A DNA stretch of 64,000 nt, taken from positions 86,651 through 150,650 of the forward strand of contig JACPGB010000012.1 of NCBI GenBank assembly GCA_016182655.1. The letters are read 5' to 3'. Every line of letters starts with the position of its first letter. The first letter of the stretch is position 1. This DNA is from Deltaproteobacteria bacterium (GTDB taxonomy: Bacteria > Desulfobacterota > GWC2-55-46). The position numbers and the translations under genes are program-made. Shown here piece after piece: positions 1 to 7,179 of the stretch. The notes beneath the pieces were generated by a model. It did no database searches, had not been told where the DNA came from, and saw only the letters and a list, made by a program, of their open reading frames with translations.

Positions 1-94
1 AGACGTTGTGCTTCTCCGCGACCTCGGCGGTGGTGGCCCTGTAGTAAACGCCCTGGACGTCTCCCTCTACTATGATGTGAGCGCGTTTTTTCAT
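1..94 (-). CDS. acyP: Acylphosphatase (partial, 3' end beyond window)
   Basis: Reading the minus strand from the ATG at 94 gives [20 protein letters not shown] followed by [11 protein letters not shown]. The [11 protein letters not shown] stretch is the acylphosphatase active-site signature (VxGxVQGVxYR), whose arginine binds phosphate. The family hydrolyses the carboxyl-phosphate bond of acyl phosphates such as 1,3-bisphosphoglycerate and is about 90 residues long. Only the first 31 codons are inside the window and the gene runs off its left edge. It is divergent from trmFO. It is too short for the ORF track, but the motif is clear. Confidence 0.88.
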   Translation of the reverse strand, partial: MKKRAHIIVEGDVQGVYYRATTAEVAEKHNV

Positions 95-126
95 ATTTCA
101 AACCTATCATAAAATACAGGCATTGG

Positions 127-150
127 CAACCCCGGCACGGACCGGGGTTG
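127..150. repeat. Perfect GC-rich hairpin between acyP and trmFO
   Basis: CAACCCCGG and CCGGGGTTG form a 9-bp perfect stem around a 6-nt loop (CACGGA). It lies in the divergent intergenic region. No T-run follows on either strand, so a terminator is unlikely. It may be a regulatory structure in the trmFO leader or a remnant of a palindromic repeat. Confidence 0.5.
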
Positions 151-248
151 GGGAGTTTTCTTCGGACTATGCCTCAAAGGGGCGGGGCGATGCTTTTAAA
201 CCTTGAAGGCATGTCGTCGCAAGGGTATTATGGTTGATGGAGGCGGAC

Positions 249-1577
249 TTGAATAAAGAGATAGTCATAATCGGCGGAGGGCTCGCGGGCTCTGAAGCCG
301 CGTATCAGATACTTAAGCGCGGGGGCCGCGCGCGTATCATCGAGATGAAGCCGGTTAAATACTCTCCGGCCCATACGCTCCCGACATTCGCCGAGCTCGT
401 CTGCAGTAACTCGCTTAAGTCCGACGCAATCGAGAACGCCTCCGGGCTACTTAAGGAAGAGATGCGCCTCATGGGCTCGCTCGTGATCATGGCGGCGGAG
501 GCCACACGCGTCCCAGCCGGGAAGACGCTTGCGGTCGACAGGACGGAGTTCTCCAAATACATAACCAACGAGCTGGAGCGCATGGGCGCGGTGATAGAAA
601 GGGTAGAGGCCGTCTCCATACCCGAGGAGAGGCCGCTTGTCATCGCCACAGGCCCGCTCACGTCAGACGTTTTCGCGGCGGCCGTCTCAAACCTCATCGG
701 AAGGGAGAGGCTCTTCTTCCATGATGCCGTCGCCCCGATCGTCTACAAGGAGTCCATCGATTTTGAGAAGGCCTTCAAGGCGTCGCGCTACGGCAAGGGT
801 GGGGACGACTACATAAACTGCCCGTTCACCGAAGTCGAGTACGAAAGGTTCTACTCGGCGTTGACTACTGCCGAGGGGTTCGCGGGCCACGGGTTCGACA
901 GTCTCAAATACTTCGAAGGCTGCATGCCCATAGAAGAGCTCGGGAGACGCGGCCCCAAGACGCTCCTCTTCGGGCCGATGAGGCCGGTCGGGCTCAGGGA
1001 CCCGCGGACGGACGCGCGCCCGTTCGCGATCGTCCAGCTCCGTAGGGAAAACCTCGAAGACACCCTCTACAACATCGTCGGATTCCAGACGAGGATGACT
1101 ATCCCGGAGCAGAAGAGGGTCCTGAGGCTCATACCCGGCCTTGAGAACGCGGAGTTCGCGAGGTTCGGCAAACTCCACCGGAATAGCTACATCGATTCGC
1201 CGTCGCTCCTGCATAAGTCACTGCAATTGAAGGACGACAGTAATATTTTTTTTGCGGGGCAGATGACAGGCGTGGAAGGGTATGTGGAATCGGCCGTCTC
1301 CGGGCTCCTCGCGGGCATGAACGCCTGGAGACTGGCAGAGGGCAGGGAGACCGCCGCCCCGCCTCCGACGACAATGACAGGCGCGCTCCTTGCGCATATA
1401 ACCGCCCCGTCAAAGGACTTCCAGCCCATGAACGCGAACATGGGGCTACTCCCGGAACTGCCCGGCAAGGACAGGAGGGAGCGTCAGGCCGAGAGGGCCT
1501 TGAAAGATATGAAGGCCTGGGTCCTCGCCGGGTCCTTGCCGGACGGGCAAATTTCGTCTCCAGCGCCAGAGGTTTGA
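249..1577 (+). CDS. trmFO: Methylenetetrahydrofolate--tRNA-(uracil-5-)-methyltransferase TrmFO
   Basis: TrmFO makes 5-methyluridine at position 54 of the tRNA T-loop, using methylene-tetrahydrofolate as carbon donor and FADH2 as reductant. The protein opens with the dinucleotide-binding motif IIGGGLAGSEAA and continues with the family blocks AELVCSNSLKSDA (conserved cysteine) and a C-terminal FAD segment FFAGQMTGVEGYVESAVSG. Length (442 aa from this start) fits the family. The ORF track begins at TTG 234. I prefer TTG 249 because GGAGG lies 5 nt upstream and the product then starts MNKEIVIIGGG. The last 15 or so codons, including the stop, lie inside the first copy of a 90-bp tandem repeat, so the native C-terminus has probably been replaced. 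Confidence 0.95.
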   Translation: MNKEIVIIGGGLAGSEAAYQILKRGGRARIIEMKPVKYSPAHTLPTFAELVCSNSLKSDAIENASGLLKEEMRLMGSLVIMAAEATRVPAGKTLAVDRTEFSKYITNELERMGAVIERVEAVSIPEERPLVIATGPLTSDVFAAAVSNLIGRERLFFHDAVAPIVYKESIDFEKAFKASRYGKGGDDYINCPFTEVEYERFYSALTTAEGFAGHGFDSLKYFEGCMPIEELGRRGPKTLLFGPMRPVGLRDPRTDARPFAIVQLRRENLEDTLYNIVGFQTRMTIPEQKRVLRLIPGLENAEFARFGKLHRNSYIDSPSLLHKSLQLKDDSNIFFAGQMTGVEGYVESAVSGLLAGMNAWRLAEGRETAAPPPTTMTGALLAHITAPSKDFQPMNANMGLLPELPGKDRRERQAERALKDMKAWVLAGSLPDGQISSPAPEV

Positions 1578-1801
1578 GTTGATTATATGAGGCTCCGGAT
1601 ACTTTGGCCCCGCGCCGAGCGGTCCTTGCCGGACGGGCAAATTTCGTCTCCAGCGCCAGAGGTTTGAGTTGATTATACGAGGCTCCGGATACTTTGGCCC
1701 CGCGCCGAGCGGGTCCTCGCCGGACTGGCAAATCCGTATTAGTCGACTCTGCGTTTGAGAGTCCTGAGGAACCCGATGTGAAGTTGGCCCCGCGCCCAGC
1801 G
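1531..1801. repeat. Tandem ~90-bp repeat, two near-identical copies plus a diverged third
   Basis: GGTCCTTGCCGGACGGGCAA begins at 1531 and again at 1621, and the two 90-bp units differ at about one base. A third, diverged unit follows from about 1711 to 1801. Each unit starts with GCCGGACGGGCAAA and ends with TTTGGCCCCGCGCCGAGC, which pair imperfectly as arms of a long hairpin. The first unit supplies the end of trmFO. Related units occur at 13572-13749 and 35794-35881, and inside the two MITE-like elements at 18114 and 35511. This accounts for most of the gap between trmFO and the next gene. Confidence 0.9.
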
Positions 1802-1849
1802 GGAATCACTTGAAACCGGGACTGGAATCTGATATAGATAAGGAATCAT

Positions 1850-2410
1850 ATGGATAAGAGAAAAGAGATACTCCTTACGGCTCTCCGCGAAAAGGACGAG
1901 CCTATAAGGAAGCTCGCGGCGGACGCCCTCGAAAAACTCGAGATAAGGTCCAAGCTCGAGCACTTCGAAAGAAAGATAGACTCCGGCGAGATGCTTGAGA
2001 AGATCCGCGCGGTCTACGCTCTTGCGGACTTAAAGGGCCCCAAGGTCGCCGAGCTCCTTTCAAAGGCCCTTAAGGACCCGGCCGAGGATGTCCGGGCCGC
2101 GGCGGTCCGTGTGCTCGCGAATAAGGGCGAGGCGGCTCTTCCGCTCCTCGTTGAGGCGCTTAAAGACCAGGCCCCGATAGTAGCGAGGGCTTCGGCCGAC
2201 GCGCTCAGCAATTATCAGGACGCCAGACTTCTCGGCCCGCTCATGCAGGCGTTGAAGAACCCGGACATAGGGGTCGTCGAGAGGGCGCTCGACTGCATAG
2301 GGAGATTAGGGGACAAGAGGGCAGAAGAGGCGATGGCCTTCTTCGCGGTAAAGGGGAACAGGAAGCTCAAGTCCATTGCCATAAAGGCGCTGGGCGAGAT
2401 GGACCGGTAA
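1850..2410 (+). CDS. Small HEAT-repeat protein
   Basis: This 186-residue protein consists of HEAT-type helical pairs about 30 residues apart. Typical segments are EKIRAVYALADLKGPKVAEL, DVRAAAVRVLANKGEAALPL and VERALDCIGRLGDKRAEEAM. HEAT solenoids act as protein-binding scaffolds, and nothing here suggests catalysis. There is no signal peptide or membrane segment, so it is probably cytoplasmic. It is monocistronic, between the trmFO repeat array and a strong bidirectional terminator. A larger HEAT protein lies nearby on the other strand (3850-5457) and the two may be functionally related. The partner is unknown. Confidence 0.8.
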   Translation: MDKRKEILLTALREKDEPIRKLAADALEKLEIRSKLEHFERKIDSGEMLEKIRAVYALADLKGPKVAELLSKALKDPAEDVRAAAVRVLANKGEAALPLLVEALKDQAPIVARASADALSNYQDARLLGPLMQALKNPDIGVVERALDCIGRLGDKRAEEAMAFFAVKGNRKLKSIAIKALGEMDR

Positions 2411-2435
2411 GGCAAGCCCATAAATCGTATACAAA

Positions 2436-2475
2436 ACAAAGGCGGGACTTGAGAGTCCCGCCTTTTCATTTTTTA
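2436..2475. terminator. Bidirectional rho-independent terminator
   Basis: AAAGGCGGGACT, a 4-nt loop TTGA/TGAG, and AGTCCCGCCTTT form a perfect 12-bp stem followed by TTCATTTTTT. A-runs on the left give a T-run on the minus strand too. It sits between convergent genes (HEAT protein and HD-GYP protein) and probably serves both. The same stem sequence recurs after the phosphofructokinase gene at 12051-12078. Confidence 0.9.
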
Positions 2476-2521
2476 TGGATATTGAATCTTTGTCTCTCCG
2501 GCCCTTGCAGGCCCGACTTCG

Positions 2522-3853
2522 TCAGACAGCCTGCGCCGCCTCTTTCTCGAAAAACGACCCGAGGTCCGTCGATGTCGTCGCGGGGTTGACCGTCGAGACT
2601 ATCTCCTTGTCGGTCGTAGAGAGGTCCAATTCAAACGGGTTCTCGACTATGACGCCTTCGGCGTCGTAGAGTATCTTTACTACAGGGCTCTCCTGCTTCT
2701 CCGCGTTCAGCTTCGTCACTATGCCGACCTCGTTCGTGGTGAGGCGGACCATGGTGCCGACCGGGTAGACGCCTATCATATTGATGAAGGCTTTGAGCGT
2801 ATCGGGATTGAAGTGCCTCCCCGAGAAGTTGTTCATGACCTTAATCGCTTCTACCGGGCTGTGGGGCTGCTGGTAGACGCGCAGCGTCGTGAGCGCGTCG
2901 TAGGCGTCAGATATCGTGATGAGCTGGCTTAAGGGATGGAGCGACGAGGTCGTCTGCGGATACCCCGAGTGGTCGTACTTTATGTGGTGCTCGTATATGA
3001 GCCTGCCGATGGTCTCGTCGAGCCCGTTCATGCGCTTGGCTATGTTCGAGCCCAGAAGCGGGTGCTCTTTTATCTTTTCCCATTCCTCGGAGGAAAGGCC
3101 GCCGGGCTTCCTGATGATGTTCTCGGCGACCCCGGTCTTGCCGACGTCGTGAAGGAGCGCCGCGACTCCGACCGCGTGGAGGTCGTCCTTGGGAAGCCCC
3201 ATGGCTCTGCCGAGGGCGAGCGCCATGATGGAAACGTTGACCGAGTGGTTGTAGAGGTAATTGTCGTAGTTCTTTATCATGGTGAGGCCGAGGATGGCGT
3301 TCTGGTCCGAGAAGACCGTCTCGGTTATCTCATCGACTATGGTCTTTATGGGCTCGGACCTCGGGATCTTCCCCATCCTCACTTCGCCCATGACGTTCTT
3401 GACTACCTCAACGGCCCCGTTGTATATCTCGAGGACGTTCCTCTTGCCCATGGGCACGGACTTCAAGGTTATGTGGGTCACGCCCTTTGTGTGGAGCTCC
3501 CTCTGCAGTTCCTTGCCCTGGACAGGCTGGCCCGCGAGTATGTCGAAGACCGCGGTGAGTTCCTTTACGGTAGCGCCTCTCTCGAATATGATGGCGTCGA
3601 CGTTCTTGTCCGCCATGTACTGGAGGACGTCGGGGTAGAGCTTGTCGCCGTCCTGTATCAAGGTATCCTCGAACGTGAGTGTTTCGTGCAATATGCCGAT
3701 GGCGATGTTGTTCAAGGCCTTGAGCTCGTCGGATATGAGCTGGAAGGTCTTGTTCACGGGCGCGGCTATGGCCGGGTGCCCGGGCGGGTAGAGCTTTTTG
3801 CTTTTCAGCGCCGAGTTTATGGACTTAAGGATGAGTTCGCTTGAGTCACTCAT
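2522..3853 (-). CDS. HD-GYP domain cyclic-di-GMP phosphodiesterase
   Basis: This 443-residue protein carries an HD-GYP domain at about residues 195-360. It shows the metal-binding dyad in LLHDVGKTGV, a following conserved histidine in KEHPLLGS, and the GYP block YEHHIKYDHSGYP. HD-GYP proteins linearise c-di-GMP to pGpG or GMP, lowering the biofilm-promoting second messenger. The first ~105 residues form a separate module containing LYPPGHPAI that is also present at the N-terminus of the adjacent HEAT protein. A short C-terminal beta-rich region (GTMVRLTTNEVGIVTKL) follows the HD domain. Its ATG overlaps the stop of the upstream HEAT gene by 4 bp, so the two are translationally coupled. No membrane segments are visible. 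Confidence 0.9.
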   Translation of the reverse strand: MSDSSELILKSINSALKSKKLYPPGHPAIAAPVNKTFQLISDELKALNNIAIGILHETLTFEDTLIQDGDKLYPDVLQYMADKNVDAIIFERGATVKELTAVFDILAGQPVQGKELQRELHTKGVTHITLKSVPMGKRNVLEIYNGAVEVVKNVMGEVRMGKIPRSEPIKTIVDEITETVFSDQNAILGLTMIKNYDNYLYNHSVNVSIMALALGRAMGLPKDDLHAVGVAALLHDVGKTGVAENIIRKPGGLSSEEWEKIKEHPLLGSNIAKRMNGLDETIGRLIYEHHIKYDHSGYPQTTSSLHPLSQLITISDAYDALTTLRVYQQPHSPVEAIKVMNNFSGRHFNPDTLKAFINMIGVYPVGTMVRLTTNEVGIVTKLNAEKQESPVVKILYDAEGVIVENPFELDLSTTDKEIVSTVNPATTSTDLGSFFEKEAAQAV

Positions 3854-5457
3854 TTGCTTTTCTTCTCTCTTCCCTCAAGGATTCTTCTGCACGCGGTATA
3901 AAGCTCGACCGAGGCGTCATTGCAAGCCTCTTGGATGGCCTTGTATGCCTCCTCGGTGCCGATAGCGCCGAGCGAGTGGGCGGCGAGTATCCGCACCTCC
4001 TCGTTCGACTTTTTTCCGAACCAGACCTTCTTGAAGAGGAGCTTCGTCAGGTACGGCACCGCTTTATCGCTCCCTATGTGCCCGAGCGCCCTTATAGCCT
4101 CTCTCTTGGGCTCATGGGCCTCTCCGAGCGGCTCCTTCCTTAACGCTATCTCGCCGAGCAGGTCGACGACCGATGGGTCTTTGAGGACCCCGAGCGAGAT
4201 TATGGCCTGCGCCACAATCGATGGGTCTTCCTCTCCAAGAGTCTTTATGAGTATAGTGGTCGCCCTCGGCCCGCCGATCTTCACGAGGCTTTTCAAGACC
4301 TCTTTCTTTATCCTCGGCTCGGGGTTAGAGTACGCCGTCTCTATCGCGTTAAGCGATTCCGGGTCCTTGAGCTCGCCGAGCAACCCGACCATCTGCCTTA
4401 TTACGTACCATTCGGGGTGGTTGAGCCTCTCCTCGATGAGCGGCCTTACCGGCTTTCCGAAGCGGATTATGAGATTAAAGAGGTTTCGTCTCGTAACCGC
4501 GTCATCGGAGTCTGTTATCGCGTCAAGGAGCGCCCTTGCGGCTTCCTCTCCGGCGAAGATGAGGATGCTGTTTATCACTCCCCGGTGCCGCTCGTCCTTT
4601 AAGGCGAGCCTCTGCACCAGATAAATAATCATATCATGATTGAGAAAAGACCTCAATCTCTCGGCGGCGAGCGTCCTTATGTCGTCGGCGAGCCTGGGGT
4701 GAGTGGAGAGGTGCTCGACGAAGACGAGGCACGCGGGGAATATCTCGTCGAGCCGCTTCTCCATGAGTATCGGCTCGGCCTTCTCCTTGAGCCTCACGGA
4801 GAGGTCCTGGTATTTGATGAAGTCCCTCTCGTTCCTGATGAGCGATAATATTTCAGCGAAGGTCGTCTCTTCGGCCTGCTCCTCTTCCTTGGGCGGCGGG
4901 GGTTTTTCCTCTTCCTGCGACTGGGACTCCCCGGGTGCCTCTTCCGCCTTTTTCTTCTCCTCCGCGAGTTCCTTCCTCTCCTTCTCCTGCTTCTCCTCGA
5001 GCTCCTTCTTTATCCGGAGGAGGTCCTCGGGCCTTAAGGCGTTTATGAGCACGCCGGTGACGTCCTTGAGCGCGAAGACCGCTTCGGCCCCGCCCTGCTC
5101 AAGAAGGCCGTCAGGCTCGAGCTTGATGATGGAAAGGAGGACCTTGAGCTCGGCGACGGTGAGCCTCGGCGAAAAGGTTATCTCCTTTATGCGCCTGAAG
5201 AATAGTTTTTTGGCGAGGGCGGCGACCTCGGCGCTTCCAGGCGCCACCGGGGTCTTGTCTTCGTAGAAGCCCTTCTGGTCTATCTTCCATTTTATCTCGC
5301 CCTGGACCTCGAGCGACTTTCTAAACAGCAGATAACATTTCTGAACGGCGGCGTCGAGCTGAGGATGCCCCTCAGGGTAAAAATTATGCATCTTGACAGC
5401 CTTGTTGAGTTCAATTAGTATGTTCGTGTAGCTCGGGATTTCTATAGACATATCCAT
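3850..5457 (-). CDS. HEAT-repeat protein with N-terminal module shared with the HD-GYP neighbour
   Basis: The 535-residue protein has three parts. Residues 1 to ~120 form an N-terminal module (HNFYPEGHPQLDAAVQKCY) that resembles the same region of the HD-GYP protein next door. Residues ~145-200 form a charged Glu/Lys/Pro linker likely to be coiled or disordered. The rest is a HEAT solenoid with units such as PRIKKEVLKSLVKIGGPRAT and REAIRALGHIGSDKAVPYLT. It is the first gene of a two-gene minus-strand operon with the phosphodiesterase. The arrangement suggests a scaffold that assembles with, or senses the same input as, the c-di-GMP enzyme. The biochemical role is unknown. An ATG two codons downstream is an alternative start. 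Confidence 0.82.
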   Translation of the reverse strand: MDMSIEIPSYTNILIELNKAVKMHNFYPEGHPQLDAAVQKCYLLFRKSLEVQGEIKWKIDQKGFYEDKTPVAPGSAEVAALAKKLFFRRIKEITFSPRLTVAELKVLLSIIKLEPDGLLEQGGAEAVFALKDVTGVLINALRPEDLLRIKKELEEKQEKERKELAEEKKKAEEAPGESQSQEEEKPPPPKEEEQAEETTFAEILSLIRNERDFIKYQDLSVRLKEKAEPILMEKRLDEIFPACLVFVEHLSTHPRLADDIRTLAAERLRSFLNHDMIIYLVQRLALKDERHRGVINSILIFAGEEAARALLDAITDSDDAVTRRNLFNLIIRFGKPVRPLIEERLNHPEWYVIRQMVGLLGELKDPESLNAIETAYSNPEPRIKKEVLKSLVKIGGPRATTILIKTLGEEDPSIVAQAIISLGVLKDPSVVDLLGEIALRKEPLGEAHEPKREAIRALGHIGSDKAVPYLTKLLFKKVWFGKKSNEEVRILAAHSLGAIGTEEAYKAIQEACNDASVELYTACRRILEGREKKSK

Positions 5458-5483
5458 GTTTTTTAATATTTTTTATAAAAGTC

Positions 5484-5511
5484 ATATTAGCAAAACTGGC
5501 ATGATTGTCAA
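5484..5511 (-). promoter_or_regulatory. Probable sigma-70 promoter of the HEAT/HD-GYP operon
   Basis: On the minus strand TTGACA (perfect -35) is followed after 16 bp by TAATAT (4 of 6 matches to the -10 consensus), about 27 bp before the ATG of the HEAT gene. It lies in the AT-rich divergent gap with radA. Confidence 0.6.
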
Positions 5512-5538
5512 TTGTAAACATCGTGTTTGACGGGCTCA

Positions 5539-6894
5539 ATGGCTAAGGCGAAGACCTACTACTCGTGCCAGTCCTGCGGCCACGTTTCCTACAAGTGGCT
5601 CGGCAGGTGCCCCGATTGTTCCGCCTGGAACGCCTTTGTCGAGGAGGTCGAGGCCCCGTCGTCCAAAAGGGGCGGATCTGCGCCCTCCAACTCATCCCCG
5701 GAGCCTATCTCGAATTTAACCACTGAAAAGGAGTTCCGGGTAAGGACGCACATCACGGAGCTTGACCGCGTCCTCGGCGGCGGCATGGTCCCCGGCTCTG
5801 CCATCCTCATAGGCGGCGACCCCGGCATAGGCAAATCCACGCTCCTCTTGCAGGCGATGGGCGCTCTCTCCGAGGCCGGAGTCAAGGTCCTCTACGTCAC
5901 TGGCGAGGAATCGATGAGGCAGATACGCCTCCGTGGCGAGAGGCTCGGGGCGATATCGGAAAACCTCCTCGTCTTCGCCGAGACCTCCCTTGAAAAGATC
6001 ATCGACACCCTCTCCGTAGTGAAGCCCGGCGTCATCGTCATAGACTCGGTCCAGACCATTTTCACCTCCGCATTAGAGTCCTCGCCCGGGTCCGTGAGCC
6101 AGGTGCGGGAGACTTCCGCGAGGCTTATCTCTCACGCCAAGGCGATAGAGACCCCGCTATTCCTCGTGGGGCACGTGACAAAGGACGGCGCCATCGCCGG
6201 GCCGAAGGTCCTTGAGCACATGGTGGATACCGTCCTCTACTTCGAGGGTGAGAGGGGCCACCCCTTCCGGATACTCCGCGCCGTAAAGAACCGCTTCGGC
6301 TCGGTCATGGAGATAGGCGTATTCGAGATGAAGGATTCGGGGCTCATAGAGGTCACGAACCCGTCGGAGGTCTTCCTTGCCGAAAGGCCCGCTGATTCGT
6401 CCGGCTCAGCGGTGGTCTCAAGCCTTGAAGGGACGCGGACGATACTCGTCGAGGTCCAGTCGCTCGTCTGCCCGACGCTCTTCGGGGTGCCCCGGAGGAC
6501 GGTCGTGGGTGTCGACCACAACAAGGTCATGTTGCTTGCCGCGGTGCTTGAGAAAAAGGCCGGGGTCTCGCTCGCCAACCACGACATCTTCGTAAAGGTC
6601 GCGGGCGGCTTAAGGCTCGACGAGCCCGCGATAGATTTGGGCATACTCGCCTCGCTCGCCTCGAACTTTTTAGACAAACCCATCGAACCCAAGACCGTCA
6701 TATTCGGAGAGGTCGGGCTCGCAGGCGAGGTGAGGGCGATAAGCCAGGTCGAGCAGAGGGTGCGGGAGGCCGAAAAACTCGGATTTAAACGGTGCGTCCT
6801 CCCCAAGGACAATCTCAAGCACCTCAAAAAAACAGGGTCCATGCGCCTTGAAGGGGTTGCTACGATAAAGGAAGCCATTGAAAAGTTCTTTTAG
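5539..6894 (+). CDS. radA: DNA repair protein RadA/Sms
   Basis: RadA is a RecA-related ATPase that helps process branched recombination intermediates. Residues 8-25 form the four-cysteine zinc finger (CQSCGHVSYKWLGRCPDC). The Walker A motif is GGDPGIGKST, the RadA-specific KNRFGS motif follows, and the C-terminal third is a Lon-protease-like domain (ending around VFGEVGLAGEVRAI). Length (451 aa) is normal. The ORF track starts at a TTG, but ATG 5539 gives the standard MAKAKTYYSCQSCG start. The gene is divergent from the HEAT/HD-GYP operon and is followed by a palindromic repeat element. Confidence 0.96.
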   Translation: MAKAKTYYSCQSCGHVSYKWLGRCPDCSAWNAFVEEVEAPSSKRGGSAPSNSSPEPISNLTTEKEFRVRTHITELDRVLGGGMVPGSAILIGGDPGIGKSTLLLQAMGALSEAGVKVLYVTGEESMRQIRLRGERLGAISENLLVFAETSLEKIIDTLSVVKPGVIVIDSVQTIFTSALESSPGSVSQVRETSARLISHAKAIETPLFLVGHVTKDGAIAGPKVLEHMVDTVLYFEGERGHPFRILRAVKNRFGSVMEIGVFEMKDSGLIEVTNPSEVFLAERPADSSGSAVVSSLEGTRTILVEVQSLVCPTLFGVPRRTVVGVDHNKVMLLAAVLEKKAGVSLANHDIFVKVAGGLRLDEPAIDLGILASLASNFLDKPIEPKTVIFGEVGLAGEVRAISQVEQRVREAEKLGFKRCVLPKDNLKHLKKTGSMRLEGVATIKEAIEKFF

Positions 6895-6896
6895 GC

Positions 6897-7048
6897 AGGC
6901 TGCTGAAAAAGTCCATCTGCTTTGTTGTTATCGTCGCTCGTCCTTGCGGCGTACATACTAAAGTACGCCTCGCTCCTCGATACCTCGACGACTCGCTCCT
7001 CGACGCCTCGCTCCTCGACGCCTCGCATCCGGAGCTTATTTGAAGCCT
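6897..7048. repeat. TIR-bounded intergenic repeat, family 2, copy 1
   Basis: The element runs from AGGCTGCTGAAAAAGTCCA to a degenerate inverted end GCTTATTTGAAGCCT. Its interior carries GCGGCGTACATACT and repeated CTCGCTCCTCGACGCCTCG blocks. A shorter copy with better ends lies at 16341-16462. The extra length here (about 152 versus 122 bp) comes from two additional CGACGCCTCGCTCCT-type internal units. It is non-coding. Confidence 0.8.
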
Positions 7049-7111
7049 GAATAATTTCCGTGGCTTTCAGAAACTGCTAAATACCCTATAGATAAGGGAC
7101 TTTTGTTTTGA

Positions 7112-7117
7112 TATAAT
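7112..7117 (+). promoter_or_regulatory. Candidate -10 box upstream of the TPR/PgaB-like gene
   Basis: A perfect TATAAT hexamer lies about 65 bp upstream of the probable start, in an AT-rich stretch. No convincing -35 hexamer is present at 16-18 bp, so an activator may be needed, or the match is fortuitous. Confidence 0.4.
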
Positions 7118-7179
7118 TTGTTACAGGCCCCGGTCTTGAAAGGGGCGTCCGTTTGTTTGATTCCTTGTCGGAGGCCGTA

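Noticed and set aside
1531-1710. Possible CRISPR array
   Set aside because: Only two identical 90-bp tandem units exist with no spacer between them, and the family is dispersed elsewhere in the window. No cas genes are present.
1129-1809. 226-aa minus-strand ORF overlapping trmFO and the tandem repeat
   Set aside because: Its sequence is repetitive because it reads the tandem repeat twice (ARRGAKVSGASYNQLKPLAL occurs two times). It has no recognisable domain and lies antisense to trmFO.
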